Assembly (NCBI RefSeq): GCF_031844705.1
Contig: NZ_CP134609.1
Span: forward strand, 3,100,001 to 3,164,000
Reading direction: 5' to 3'
Length of the DNA stretch: 64,000 bases
From: Streptomyces sp. ITFR-16
GTDB taxonomy: Bacteria; Actinomycetota; Actinomycetes; Streptomycetales; Streptomycetaceae
A model generated the notes under the pieces. It worked only from the letters and a program-made list of their open reading frames with translations. It searched no databases and was not told where the DNA came from. This document shows positions 19,133-28,535 of this stretch, in pieces. Positions within the stretch are counted from its first letter, which is position 1, and each line of letters begins with the position of its first letter. Position numbers and translations under genes: made by a program.

Positions 19133-19775
19133 GACCGAGATGAACCTTTCGTCCCTCAATGCGATAGCCGTCACGGGCGAGTCGCCCCACGGCCTCGACG
19201 AGCAGCTTGCGCTCGACTTCCTTGATGCGTTCGTGGAGGGCCGCTTCGCCCTCCGGGGTGTCCTCTTCGGTCACCTCGACCACGCCCTGCGCGATGATCG
19301 GACCGGTGTCGACACCGTCGTCGACGAAGTGGACGGTGCACCCGGTGACCTTCACGCCGTACGCGAGCGCGTCACGCACACCGTGGGCACCGGGAAAGCT
19401 GGGGAGCAGGGCGGGGTGGGTGTTGATGAACCGGCCGCCGAAGCCGGCCAGGAACTCCTTGCCCACGATCTTCATGAACCCCGCGGACACGACGAGGTCC
19501 GGGCGGTGCTCGGCGGTGGCCGCGGCGAGCGCGGCGTCCCACTCCTCGCGCGAGGCGTGGTCCTTGACCCGGCACACGAACGTGGGAAGTCCGGCGCGCT
19601 CGGCCCGTTCCAGACCGGCGATGCCGTCGCGGTCGGCGCCGACCGCGACGATCCGGGCGCCGTATCCCTCGGGGTCGCCGCCGATCGCGTCGAGCAGGGC
19701 TTGGAGGTTCGTACCGGACCCGGAGACCAGGACGACCAGACGGGCCGGAGCGGCGGAGGAGAGCGGGGAGGCCAC
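19119..19775 (-). CDS. purN: Phosphoribosylglycinamide formyltransferase
   Basis: A 218-residue GAR transformylase that uses 10-formyl-THF in the third step of purine synthesis. [18 protein letters not shown] is the phosphate-binding start, the catalytic Asn and His are in [14 protein letters not shown], and the catalytic Asp is in [15 protein letters not shown]. The GTG at 19775 has GAAAGG 10 nt upstream. purH follows with a 14-bp overlap, forming a two-gene operon. The promoter must lie in the 331-bp gap to the divergent membrane-protein gene. Confidence 0.95.
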   Translation of the reverse strand: MASPLSSAAPARLVVLVSGSGTNLQALLDAIGGDPEGYGARIVAVGADRDGIAGLERAERAGLPTFVCRVKDHASREEWDAALAAATAEHRPDLVVSAGFMKIVGKEFLAGFGGRFINTHPALLPSFPGAHGVRDALAYGVKVTGCTVHFVDDGVDTGPIIAQGVVEVTEEDTPEGEAALHERIKEVERKLLVEAVGRLARDGYRIEGRKVHLGHDGE

Positions 19776-20106
19776 GGCTGGGCCCTTTCTCGCGTGTGGA
19801 GCGGCTTCGAAGCGGCCGGCCCGCCTGCCGAGGCGCTGGGCAGCGGTACGGCGGCGATGCGGTTTGTACGGTCGTACGAATGAATCACGCCCCCCGATAC
19901 GGGGAACTCTACGAACGAGCCGACCGTCAGCAACGATACCGGCACCTCGCCGGGCCCTTGTGTGACGGGGTGAGCGAGCGCCCACAGCCGTAGGCCACCA
20001 CGCCTGCAACTCCCCGCTTTCGGCCCTTCCTCACCGGGAGGTAGCGTCAGGGGACAGCGAACCGTCCGCAGGGCGGAAATGACGAGATGGGGAAGACGTT
20101 CACCAT
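19776..20106. other. 331-bp divergent promoter region (purN / membrane protein)
   Basis: No gene is seen. It contains a palindrome TTGTACGGTCGTACGAA centred near 19872, close enough to purN to be an operator, but I know of no regulator with this site. Everything else looks like ordinary intergenic DNA. Confidence 0.4.
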
Positions 20107-21051
20107 ATGCCGGACCGACGCCGCCGCACCGCCTTCCGCCACCCGCTGCCCGGGTCCTCACTGCTGATGCGGGAGCGCCAGTCCCCCACGCCGGGCCCCT
20201 CTTCTTCCTCCTCCTCTTCTTCCTCTTCCTCCTCGTCGTCGGGCTCCGGGAACGGGCCGACGGACGACAACCCGTTCGCCCCGCCGCCGGAGGACCGCCC
20301 CGACCAGCCCTGGCAGCCGCGCCACCCGGTCAACGGCGGTACGCACGGCGAGGGCGAGGGCAACGGCGGGGACGCGCCCGAGGGCGGGTCCTCCGACAAC
20401 CGCCCCGTCTGGGGCAGCCAGTGGAGCAGCCACCAGCCGGGCCGCCAGAGCGGCGGCTTCGGCGGAAGACCCTCCGGGCCCGGCGGACCGAACGGGAAGG
20501 GCGGCCCCGAGGGCTCCCCCGGCGGCCTGCGCTGGGACCCGACCGACCCCGTTCAGCGCCGCGCCCGCTACGCCCTGCTCGCCGGCATGTGGGCCTTCTT
20601 CTTCGCGATCTTCGACTTCCCGGAGATCGCCCTGCTGCTCGGCGCCCTCGCCACCTACTGGGCGATCAGCTCACTGCGGGCCAAGCCGAAGGAGTCCCCG
20701 GCGGCGGGCGGGCCGGCCGGAACGCCCGGGGCATCCGGTACGGGCGCCCCCGGCCGGGGTCCGGACACCGCGCCGGGCGCCGCGTCCGGACCGGCTCCGT
20801 TGCCCGGGGCGGCGTCCGTGCCCGGCACCGTCCAGGCCCAGCGCGGCAGCCGGCAGCAGACGACGGCCGCGGTCAGCGGTCTGGTGACGGGGGTGGTCGC
20901 CCTGGCGATCGTCGCGACGACGTTCACGGTGCAGCTGGTCTACCGCGACTACTACACCTGTGTGAACGACGCGCTCACCAAGTCGGGCCAGCTCGCCTGC
21001 AACGATCTGCTCCCGAAGCCGCTGGAACCGCTCTTCGGCGTCAAGAAGTAG
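20107..21051 (+). CDS. Membrane protein with 14-serine tract and disordered N-terminus
   Basis: A 314-residue protein of unknown function. Residues about 30-45 contain fourteen consecutive serines encoded by a TCT/TCC/TCG microsatellite, then a Gly/Pro-rich disordered region to about residue 145. A hydrophobic pair of helices follows ([31 protein letters not shown]), then an Ala/Pro/Gly linker and a third helix ([21 protein letters not shown]). The C-terminal [20 protein letters not shown] holds two cysteines that could pair outside the membrane. The ATG at 20107 is supported by GGGGAAG about 11 nt upstream; an internal ATG at 20167 is a real alternative. It ends 2 bp before the stop of the convergent gene. 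Confidence 0.75.
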   Translation: MPDRRRRTAFRHPLPGSSLLMRERQSPTPGPSSSSSSSSSSSSSSGSGNGPTDDNPFAPPPEDRPDQPWQPRHPVNGGTHGEGEGNGGDAPEGGSSDNRPVWGSQWSSHQPGRQSGGFGGRPSGPGGPNGKGGPEGSPGGLRWDPTDPVQRRARYALLAGMWAFFFAIFDFPEIALLLGALATYWAISSLRAKPKESPAAGGPAGTPGASGTGAPGRGPDTAPGAASGPAPLPGAASVPGTVQAQRGSRQQTTAAVSGLVTGVVALAIVATTFTVQLVYRDYYTCVNDALTKSGQLACNDLLPKPLEPLFGVKK

Positions 21052-21053
21052 CG

Positions 21054-22742
21054 TCAGGAAGCGGTGTCCGGGGCGTCCGGAACACCGGGAGCCTCTTCGG
21101 AAGGCCCCGCAGGCCCGTTCTCCGGGGCCTGCGGGGCCTCCGTCGTTCTCGCGTGCCAGGGGTCGGTGGGCAGGAAGTCGTACGGCTCGAAGTCCTCGTC
21201 GTCGTCCCGGCCGCCGCCCGGGGCGGGTACGGGGGCGACGGGCTCGGACGTCTTGGACTTCTTCCCCTTCCTGGCCTTCTCCGGTTCCCCCGCCTTCTCC
21301 GCCTTCTCCGCCTTCGCTGCTTTCTCCGCCTTCTCCGCCTTCTCCGCCTTCTCCGCCTTCTCCGCCTTCTTCTGCTTCTTCTGCTTCTTCGGCTTCTTCG
21401 CGTCGGCCGGTTCGGGCTGCTTCGCCTCCGCGTCCGCTTCCGTCTCCTCGCCCGCCGCATCCTCGGCCCCGGTACGGCCGCGCAGTCGCCAGGCCCGCAG
21501 CAGCAGGGCCGACGGGACTCCGATCACCACCGTCCAGGCCACGGCCGCCGCCCCCGTCAGCCACCACACCGGGCCGAACTCCGCCAGGGCGCGCGTGCCG
21601 AGCCGCCCCCCGGCCGCCGCCGCGAGCAGGGCGGTGCAGATCCCGCAGCCGGCCGCCCCGAGTGCGGTGGTGAGCGCGGTCTCCCGCAGGGTCCACGCCT
21701 CCTCGCGTTCCCCGTGGGCCGGGGCGGCCCGCCGTACGGTGAACCAGGCGACGGTCAGCGCGGCCACGACCGGCACCGCCCCGGCCGCCCAGTTCACGGG
21801 CGTCCCCGGCCCCTGGTCCGGCAGGGCGGCCAGCAACGGGAACTCCGGCACCGCCGGATGCCCGGTGAAGGCGATCGGGCCGACCGCGGACGCGGTGCCC
21901 AGCGCGAAGCCGGGGCCGAGTCCGTACGCCGCACCCCACACCGCCGCGTTCGGCACCAGCGCCAGCGCCAGCAGGAGCACCGCCCACCGTCCGGCCCAGT
22001 CGCCGGAGAGCCCCAGGAAGGAGGTCTGGACCGGCGCCGCGTGCCACACCAGCGCCACCGCGACCACCAGCGCGCCGCCGCCCAGCAGGACCGCCGCCCC
22101 GGCCGCCGCCGAGCGGCCCACCACCTCCGCGCGCCGCGCGAACCGGGAGCGCGCCATCGCCTCGTGCAGCCGCACCGGCGCCCAGGAGGGCGGCGGTCCG
22201 AGCGGCCGGCCGGCGGCGGTCCACACCCCGGCGGCCGCCGCGCCCGCCACCACGAGGACACCCGGAAGAAGCAGGGACCAGGGCCTCACGGACAGCGAGG
22301 CGCCCCGCACGTAGAGCGCCACGGCCGCGCCGACCAGCAGATATCCGCCCGTCACCAGGGCGAAGGCGCTCCCGGGCGACGGGGCGCCGCGCCCCTCCTC
22401 GGGCTCCAGCACGTCCCTGGCCGCCCGGTGCACCAGCCAGACCGGCAGGGCGGCGAGCAGCAGCGGGGTGAGCCCGACGGGGGCCGGGGCCCCGGTCAGG
22501 GTGTCGGTCCTGATCAGTTCGGCGCCGTGCGCGAGCAGCCAGATCCCGGCAGCAGCGTGGAACGCCTCGCCGGGGCCGCTGTCCGGGGCCGGCGAGCTGA
22601 TCCACAGGACGGCGACGAGCACCGCGACGGAGCCCAGTCCGAGCCCTGCGGCGAGTGCCCCGCGCAGCAGCGCCGAGGCCAGTACGGCGGACCGTCCCTG
22701 CTCGGCCGACAACGACGGGCTGCGTTCGGTCACTTGGGTCAC
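21054..22742 (-). CDS. DUF6350 multi-pass membrane protein with Lys/Ala/Glu repeat tail
   Basis: A 562-residue protein with about ten membrane helices over residues 20-425, matching the actinobacterial DUF6350 family (often annotated as cell division protein PerM). The C-terminal 140 residues are soluble: an acidic patch, a Lys-rich [11 protein letters not shown] run, then about twelve imperfect KAE triplets likely to form a single charged helix, and an acidic end. The GTG at 22742 begins [15 protein letters not shown]. Function is unknown. The gene converges with the preceding membrane protein, leaving a 2-bp gap. Confidence 0.8.
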   Translation of the reverse strand: MTQVTERSPSLSAEQGRSAVLASALLRGALAAGLGLGSVAVLVAVLWISSPAPDSGPGEAFHAAAGIWLLAHGAELIRTDTLTGAPAPVGLTPLLLAALPVWLVHRAARDVLEPEEGRGAPSPGSAFALVTGGYLLVGAAVALYVRGASLSVRPWSLLLPGVLVVAGAAAAGVWTAAGRPLGPPPSWAPVRLHEAMARSRFARRAEVVGRSAAAGAAVLLGGGALVVAVALVWHAAPVQTSFLGLSGDWAGRWAVLLLALALVPNAAVWGAAYGLGPGFALGTASAVGPIAFTGHPAVPEFPLLAALPDQGPGTPVNWAAGAVPVVAALTVAWFTVRRAAPAHGEREEAWTLRETALTTALGAAGCGICTALLAAAAGGRLGTRALAEFGPVWWLTGAAAVAWTVVIGVPSALLLRAWRLRGRTGAEDAAGEETEADAEAKQPEPADAKKPKKQKKQKKAEKAEKAEKAEKAEKAAKAEKAEKAGEPEKARKGKKSKTSEPVAPVPAPGGGRDDDEDFEPYDFLPTDPWHARTTEAPQAPENGPAGPSEEAPGVPDAPDTAS

Positions 22743-22858
22743 GCCGTCATGCTGCCAACGACACGCGCTTATTCCGTGTAACGGGCGAACGGCCGTTGTG
22801 TCGCTCAATATACGTTTATGTACTTTTTCACCCGGTGCAGGCCGTGCGAGGGGCCCTC

Positions 22859-24199
22859 ATGACACAGAGCACGACCGGCGAGGCCGCCACCCATCCGCTC
22901 CCCTCCCCCAAGGAGCGGCGCAGGCTGCGGGAGGCCAGGTCGCTGAGTGAGGAGCAGGTCGCGGCGGCTGTCGGCGTCACCCGGGCCACGGTCAGATCCT
23001 GGGAGACCGGCCGCACCAGCCCGCGCGGCCGCAAGCGCGAGGCGTACGCCCGGCTGATCGGGAGCGGCGGCGCGCACTCCTCCGCGCCCGCCTCCCGGGT
23101 CAAGCCGAAGGCATCGAACACCCGGCCGAAGGCCACCACCGACCGGGCGGCGCACCCGTCGACGCCCTCCCCCGCAGAAGCCACCGGGAGCGACGCCATG
23201 GCCCCGACCGAGCCCGGCAGCACCACACCCGAGCCGCCCGCACCGCCCGTCTCACCCGCCCCGCCCGTTTCGTCCGCGCCACCCGCCGAGACGCCCGTGG
23301 CGGGTGAGGTCGCCGCGACCGCCGAGGCAGGCGGCGGGGGCGCGGGGGCGGCCGAGGCGGAGGCCGGTTCCTCGGCCGGGCTCTCGCCCGACGAGGCGTT
23401 CGACGCCCTCTACCGGCACGCCGCGGGCGCCCTCTACCGTCAGACGTATCTGCTGACCGGCCGGCGCGCCCTGTCACGCGAGGCGGTGGCCAAGGCCTTC
23501 GAGCTGGCCTGGCAGCGCTGGCCGGAGGTGGCGGTGGACCGGGACCCGGTGGGGTGGGTGCGGGCCGCCGCGTACGAGCACGCGATGTCGCCGTGGCGCC
23601 AGGTGCGCCGCGAGCACCGGCGCGCCGATCCACCGCCCGAGGCGCCCGGTTCGCGCGCGCTCCTCGACGCGCTGCTGTCCCTGCCGCCCGCGTACCGTCG
23701 CACCCTGCTGCTGCACGACGGGGTGGGGCTCGGGCTGCCGGAGACCGCGGCGGAGACGGAGGCGAGCACGCCGGCGGCGGCCGGGCGGCTGGTGACCGCG
23801 CGGGCGGCCGTCGCCGAGAAGCTGCCCGAGCTGGCGGAGCCGCTGTCCCCGGACGAGCAGTCCGCGCTGCTGCACGAGCGCCTCGGCACCCTCGCCCGTA
23901 CCCAGCCCGCCTCCTCGCTGCCCGTGCCGGAGCTGATCCGTACCGGCAGCGAGCGCAAGGCGCAGCTGTGGACCCGGGCGGCCATCGCGTTCACCGTGCT
24001 GATCATCGGCCTGACGCTGATCACCCTGGCGACGGCTCCTCGGAAGTACGAGACGCCGCCGTCGCCCGCCCAGAAGGTGGGCGGGGTGCCGCCGGTGGGC
24101 GGTCCGCAGAAGCTGACGCCGCAGGACAAGAAGCTGCAGAAGAAGCTCGGCGAGGAGCTGGTACGCGGTCCGGCCCGGCTGGTGCCCGGGGCGCTCTGA
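22859..24199 (+). CDS. XRE HTH - sigma-70-like - transmembrane fusion protein
   Basis: A 446-residue protein of unusual make-up. Residues about 18-65 form an XRE-type HTH (LSEEQVAAAVGVTRATVRSWETGRTSPRG). A Pro/Ala/Thr linker runs to about 175. Residues about 178-260 look like sigma region 2 of the SigE/ECF type (DEAFDALYRHAAGALYRQTYLLTG through WVRAAAYEHA). Residues about 275-340 look like a degenerate region 4 (LLDALLSLPPAYRRTLLLHDGVGLGLPETAAE). One membrane helix (about residues 379-399, AAIAFTVLIIGLTLITLATA) and a Lys-rich external tail end the protein. It may be a membrane-tethered regulator; whether the sigma part binds RNA polymerase is unknown. The ATG at 22859 was chosen at the start of the MTQSTTGEAATHPLPSPKERR segment. 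Confidence 0.75.
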   Translation: MTQSTTGEAATHPLPSPKERRRLREARSLSEEQVAAAVGVTRATVRSWETGRTSPRGRKREAYARLIGSGGAHSSAPASRVKPKASNTRPKATTDRAAHPSTPSPAEATGSDAMAPTEPGSTTPEPPAPPVSPAPPVSSAPPAETPVAGEVAATAEAGGGGAGAAEAEAGSSAGLSPDEAFDALYRHAAGALYRQTYLLTGRRALSREAVAKAFELAWQRWPEVAVDRDPVGWVRAAAYEHAMSPWRQVRREHRRADPPPEAPGSRALLDALLSLPPAYRRTLLLHDGVGLGLPETAAETEASTPAAAGRLVTARAAVAEKLPELAEPLSPDEQSALLHERLGTLARTQPASSLPVPELIRTGSERKAQLWTRAAIAFTVLIIGLTLITLATAPRKYETPPSPAQKVGGVPPVGGPQKLTPQDKKLQKKLGEELVRGPARLVPGAL

Positions 24200-24220
24200 G
24201 CCGGACGGCCGCCGCACATG

Positions 24221-24261
24221 GACGCGGGCCCGTACCCCTGGCCGGGGTACGGGCCCGCGTC
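24221..24261. terminator. Perfect 18-bp-stem bidirectional terminator
   Basis: Arms 24221-24238 and 24244-24261 are exact reverse complements around the loop TGGCC. It sits between the HTH/sigma-like gene (+) and sucD (-). Confidence 0.85.
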
Positions 24262-24301
24262 GTCCGTGCGGTGACGCCGTGCGGCGTGGTGCCGCGGTAC
24301 G

Positions 24302-25186
24302 TCAGGCGCCGAGGATCTCGCGCGCCAGCTTGGCGGTCTCGGTCGGCGTCTTGCCGACCTTGACGCCGGCGGCCTCGAGGGCCTCCTTCTTGGCCTGCGC
24401 GGTGCCGGAGGAGCCGGAGACGATGGCGCCGGCGTGGCCCATGGTCTTGCCCTCGGGGGCGGTAAAGCCCGCGACGTAACCGACGACCGGCTTGGTGACG
24501 TTCTTCGCGATGAAGTCCGCCGCACGCTCCTCGGCGTCGCCGCCGATCTCGCCGATCATGACGATCAGGTCGGTCTCGGGGTCGGCCTCGAACGCCGCGA
24601 GGGCGTCGATGTGCGTCGTACCGATGACCGGGTCGCCACCGATGCCGACGGCGGACGAGAAGCCGATGTCGCGGAGCTCGTACATCATCTGGTAGGTCAG
24701 CGTGCCGGACTTGGACACGAGACCGATGCGGCCGGGCTTGGTGATGTCGCCCGGGATGATGCCGGCGTTGGACTGGCCGGGGGTGATCAGGCCGGGGCAG
24801 TTCGGACCGATGATCCGGGTCTTGTTGCCCTTCGCGCCGGCGTAGGCCCAGAAGGCGGCCGAGTCGTGGACGGCGATGCCCTCGGTGATCACGACGGCCA
24901 GCGGGATCTCGGCGTCGATCGCCTCGACGACGGCGGCCTTCGAGAAGGCCGGCGGCACGAAGAGGACGGACACGTTCGCGCCGGTCTTCTCCATCGCCTC
25001 GGCGACGGAGCCGAAGACCGGTACCTCGGTGCCGTCGAAGTCGACGGTCGTGCCGGCCTTGCGCGGGTTCACGCCACCGACGATGTTGGTGCCGTCGGCG
25101 AGCATGAGCTTGGTGTGCTTCATGCCCGTCGCGCCGGTCATCCCCTGGACGATGACCTTGCTGTCCTTGGTGAGGAAGATAGCCAT
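24302..25186 (-). CDS. sucD: Succinyl-CoA synthetase, alpha subunit
   Basis: A 294-residue subunit of succinate-CoA ligase (TCA cycle, substrate-level phosphorylation). The CoA-binding N-terminus reads [20 protein letters not shown], and [20 protein letters not shown] is the conserved central loop. The phosphorylated histidine lies in [14 protein letters not shown]. The start at 25186 is 21 bp after the sucC stop on the same strand, so sucC-sucD form the usual operon. The strong hairpin at 24221-24261 ends it. Confidence 0.97.
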   Translation of the reverse strand: MAIFLTKDSKVIVQGMTGATGMKHTKLMLADGTNIVGGVNPRKAGTTVDFDGTEVPVFGSVAEAMEKTGANVSVLFVPPAFSKAAVVEAIDAEIPLAVVITEGIAVHDSAAFWAYAGAKGNKTRIIGPNCPGLITPGQSNAGIIPGDITKPGRIGLVSKSGTLTYQMMYELRDIGFSSAVGIGGDPVIGTTHIDALAAFEADPETDLIVMIGEIGGDAEERAADFIAKNVTKPVVGYVAGFTAPEGKTMGHAGAIVSGSSGTAQAKKEALEAAGVKVGKTPTETAKLAREILGA

Positions 25187-25207
25187 GGTGGTCTGAGTCC
25201 CTCTTCC

Positions 25208-26389
25208 TTACTTCGCAGCCGCGGCGAGCTCGGCGGCCTTGTCGGCCGCGCCGTCCATGGTGTCCACGCGCTGGACCAGCGGGTGGTTGGCGTCGGAGAG
25301 GATCTTGCGACCCAGCTCCGCGTTGTTGCCGTCGAGGCGCACGACGAGCGGCTTGGTGACCGCCTCGCCCTTGGACTTGAGCAGCTCAAGCGCCTGGACG
25401 ATGCCGTTGGCGACCTCGTCGCAGGCGGTGATGCCGCCGAAGACGTTGACGAAGACGGACTTGACGTCCGGGTCGCCGAGGATGATCTCCAGGCCGTTCG
25501 CCATGACCTCGGCGGAGGCGCCGCCCCCGATGTCGAGGAAGTTGGCGGGCTTCACGTTGCCGTGGTTCTCACCGGCGTACGCGACGACGTCCAGGGTCGA
25601 CATGACCAGACCGGCACCGTTTCCGATGATGCCGACCTCGCCGTCGAGCTTGACGTAGTTGAGGTTCTTGGCCTTGGCGGCAGCCTCGAGCGGGTTGGCT
25701 GCGGCCTTGTCCTCGAGCGCCTCGTGGCCCGGCTGGCGGAAGTCGGCGTTCTCGTCGAGCGAGACCTTGCCGTCCAGGGCCAGGATCCGGCCGTCCTTGG
25801 TCTTGACCAGCGGGTTGACCTCGACGAGGAGGGCGTCCTCGGCGACGAAGGTGTCCCACAGGGTCACCAGGGCCTCGGCGACACCCTCGGCCACGTCGGC
25901 CGGGAACTTGGCCTGGGCCACGATCTCGCGGGCCTTGACGATGTCGACACCGTCCACGGCGTTGACCGGGACCTTCGCGAGGGCCTCGGGGGTCTTCTCC
26001 GCGACCTCCTCGATGTCCATGCCGCCCTGCACCGAGGCCATGGCCAGGAAGGTGCGGTTGGTGCGGTCGAGGAGGTACGAGACGTAGTACTCCGCCTCGA
26101 TCTCCGGGGACAGCTCGGCGATCATCACCTTGTGGACCGTGTGGCCCTTGATGTCCATGCCGAGGATGTCGGTCGCCCGGGCGACCGCCTCGTCGGGGTT
26201 GGCGGCCAGCTTCACGCCACCGGCCTTGCCGCGGCCTCCGACCTTCACCTGTGCCTTGACGACCGACTTGCCGCCCAGCCGCTCGGTCGCCTCGCGGGCT
26301 GCCTCAGGCGTGTCGATGACTTCACCGGCCAGCACCGGTACACCGTGCTTGGCGAAGAGGTCCCTCGCCTGGTACTCGAACAGGTCCAC
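25208..26389 (-). CDS. sucC: Succinyl-CoA synthetase, beta subunit
   Basis: A 393-residue ATP-grasp subunit. [19 protein letters not shown] is the standard start. [20 protein letters not shown] is the nucleotide-binding lid, [20 protein letters not shown] carries metal ligands, and [16 protein letters not shown] is near the C-terminus. It pairs with sucD 21 bp downstream. Its promoter lies in the 333-bp gap upstream, which contains two 8-bp direct repeats 30 bp apart. Confidence 0.97.
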   Translation of the reverse strand: MDLFEYQARDLFAKHGVPVLAGEVIDTPEAAREATERLGGKSVVKAQVKVGGRGKAGGVKLAANPDEAVARATDILGMDIKGHTVHKVMIAELSPEIEAEYYVSYLLDRTNRTFLAMASVQGGMDIEEVAEKTPEALAKVPVNAVDGVDIVKAREIVAQAKFPADVAEGVAEALVTLWDTFVAEDALLVEVNPLVKTKDGRILALDGKVSLDENADFRQPGHEALEDKAAANPLEAAAKAKNLNYVKLDGEVGIIGNGAGLVMSTLDVVAYAGENHGNVKPANFLDIGGGASAEVMANGLEIILGDPDVKSVFVNVFGGITACDEVANGIVQALELLKSKGEAVTKPLVVRLDGNNAELGRKILSDANHPLVQRVDTMDGAADKAAELAAAAK

Positions 26390-26722
26390 GCGCGTCCGTC
26401 CCTTATCAATGGTCTCGCGGTTGGTTTTCTGCGTGGGCGTGCCGCGAGGGGCAACGTGACTGCTCTGTCACAAGGAAGGCGCACACGGTGACCGAATACG
26501 CGGCATGTCCATCTCGCAGGTTATCCCCGAGCCCCGCATGACCCTAAATCGCAGATCGCACCTGGGCGGTGATTACGGTCACAGATCGCCCTGGTGGCCG
26601 GGTCGCAGTGGACAAAACGGCCCGGGGCGGGCCGGGCGGCCCCCCGCCGGCCGGGACCCGGACGGGTCCGGCCGCACGGGAGCCGCCCGGCCCCTGCGCC
26701 GGTGCCGCTTTCCCGGTGGGTG
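26390..26722. other. 333-bp gap upstream of sucC with a short direct repeat
   Basis: No gene. CAGATCGC occurs at 26552-26559 and again at 26582-26589, each followed within 2 nt by CTGG, about 165-200 bp upstream of sucC. The spacing of 30 bp is close to three helical turns, so a dimeric regulator could bind, but no known consensus fits. The part near 26640-26720 is simply GC-rich downstream sequence of the next gene. Confidence 0.35.
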
Positions 26723-27501
26723 TCAGTGCCGGGCCGGTGCCAGGGAGGCCGGCGACGCCGTCGTGCCGGCCGTGGCATCGGAGACGTACGCGGGCGTGAC
26801 CGAGGTCAGGCCCTGGGCTCCGGCCGCCGCGTGCTCAACGGCGGGCCGGGCGTCCTCGCCGACGGTGGACAGGACCCCCTGGGTGAACGGGGAGACCTCG
26901 CCGGTGACTCCCTGGGCGAACGGGGGCACCTCATCGGTGACCCCCTGCGCGAGGGCCGAGACATCGCCCAGCGCCTGTCCGACGACCGGCAGGACCGTGG
27001 AGACCGCGTCGGCGGCGAGGGGCGGCAGCACGGCGTCGGAGGTCTGCCCGACGACCGGGCCGGCCACCGCGGACGTGGCGTCCTGCCCGTAGCCGGGGAG
27101 GTTCTCGATCGGGCCGAAGAGGTAGTCGACGGGGGCTTCGGGGGCGGGGAGCTCAGCTGCGGGGAGTCCGTGGGCGGGGGTCTCGGGGATGCCGGCCTTG
27201 GGGGTGCCGGTCTCGGGGGTGAGGGCTGCGGGCGCCGGGGCCTCGGCCGTGTGGCCCGTGACCCGGCCGGCGGTGGCGGCCGCGGCCTTCGCCGGGGCGG
27301 TGTCCTTCAGATCCCGGGCCTTGCCGACGACGTCCTTCGCGCCCAGGTCGTCGACGCCGTCGAGCGCGTCGGTGGCGTGGTCGGGGGTGGACAGCGGGAG
27401 GTGGACGGGCAGTTCGTCCGCGCTCGCGGCGGCGGTACCGAGGCCCACATACCGGTGGCGGTGGCGGCGACGGCCAGGGAACGGCGGATGTTCTTGTGCA
27501 T
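26723..27501 (-). pseudogene. Secreted Ala/Pro/Thr-rich protein interrupted by a -1 frameshift
   Basis: The N-terminal coding part starts at ATG 27501 (MHKNIRRSLAVAATATGMWA), a clear signal peptide, but then leaves frame. The body of the protein is in another frame from about 27442 to the stop at 26723: LGTAAASADELPVHLPLSTP, where AAASAD is a good signal cleavage site. Inserting one C between 27441 and 27442 joins them into a 259-residue secreted protein whose signal core continues smoothly. The mature part has repeated Gln-Gly-Val-Thr units (ALAQGVTDEVPPF, FAQGVTGEVSPF, FTQGVLSTVGED). Either a recent mutation or a sequencing error in a C run. Function is unknown; I do not recognise a domain. 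Confidence 0.7.
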
Positions 27502-27609
27502 GTGTGTGTCAGATCCTTCGAGTTCACGTCTCCGTCCGGAGTACGTCCGGACAGCGGGCAGACCTGTTCCGCCCCCGCGCGGCAGGTCGAGGCGGGGGAA
27601 CGGCCTGCC

Positions 27610-28419
27610 CTAGCCGGGGAACTCGGGGATGTCGCCGGATCTGTCGCGGACCGGCGCGGCGGTGGCCGGAAGACCGGCGCCGCGGACGAGCCCCAGGGGG
27701 GCGCGGGCGGCGAAGGAGGCGACCGCGTGCACGTCACCGCCGCGTGGCGGATGGGCCTCGGCGGAGGCGGAACGCCCCTGGTCTCCGGTGGGCCCGAAGG
27801 GACCCCGGTGGGGGGGTGGATCCTGGGTCGCGGTGTGCCGGTGCGAAGCGGTCGTGGTCGTGTGCGGGGCGACGGGGCCGGCCTTCGGCTCGGCTGCGGC
27901 GCGGTGGACGGGCGCGGGTGCGGGTGCGCCGCGCGGGTCCGTGCGCGGTCCGGAGCCGGGCCGGGTGTGGCCGGCGTGCGGTGCGGTGGACGGGGTGTCG
28001 GGCGTGTGCGGCAACGGCTGTGCCGGTACGGGCCATTGCTCCGGGAGCCGCGTGGTGACCTTCCGGACCTGGGTGACCGCCGTGCCGACCGCCTTCTCGG
28101 CCACCCGGCCGACGGGCCGGGCCAGTTGCCGTACGGCCTTCCGCGCCGGGGCGGCCGGCGCGGTGCGGGAGACCGGCTGCCGCGCGGGCTGCCGCAGGGC
28201 CGTACGTACGTCCTCACCGATGTGCGTGTCCGCGTCCACGGAGACATCGAGGGCCGGTCGGGCGGCCGGCTGCCGGCCCTCCGCGTGGGCCGGCGCGCCG
28301 AACAGCAGCCCGAGCGCCAGGAGTCCGCCGAGGAACAGCACCACGTGCAGCACGCGCCGGCCGGTCCGCCCGCGCACGGGGCGCGCGGCGGTGCCGGGGC
28401 GGGCGACTGCGGTGGTCAC
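27610..28419 (-). CDS. Secreted or membrane-anchored Pro/Ala/His-rich protein, unknown function
   Basis: A 269-residue protein when started at GTG 28419, which has GAAAGGG about 14 nt upstream. An Arg-rich segment (RPVRGRTGRR) precedes one hydrophobic helix (VLHVVLFLGGLLALGLLFG) and an APAHAEG cleavage-like site, so the remainder is probably outside. The exported part is low complexity: basic helices with VGRVAEKAVGTAVTQVRKV, then a long Pro/Thr/His-rich tail. No domain is recognised. It lies between the frameshifted secreted gene and the VWA operon and points the same way, about 108 bp from the former. Confidence 0.6.
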   Translation of the reverse strand: MTTAVARPGTAARPVRGRTGRRVLHVVLFLGGLLALGLLFGAPAHAEGRQPAARPALDVSVDADTHIGEDVRTALRQPARQPVSRTAPAAPARKAVRQLARPVGRVAEKAVGTAVTQVRKVTTRLPEQWPVPAQPLPHTPDTPSTAPHAGHTRPGSGPRTDPRGAPAPAPVHRAAAEPKAGPVAPHTTTTASHRHTATQDPPPHRGPFGPTGDQGRSASAEAHPPRGGDVHAVASFAARAPLGLVRGAGLPATAAPVRDRSGDIPEFPG

Positions 28420-28535
28420 GTCGGAGTGAACCCTTTCGGTACGCGGCACGGCACGGACGGAGACGCGGAATGCATCCCCCCGCGGGCGACGGGACGATGC
28501 TTGCACGGGGCGCGGGGGGTCACGCAAGCCCTGTG

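Noticed and set aside
27153..28247. 364-codon minus-strand ORF across the two secreted-protein genes
   Set aside because: It is Arg/Pro/Thr-rich, has no signal peptide or ribosome site, and is out of frame with the signal-bearing genes on the same strand.
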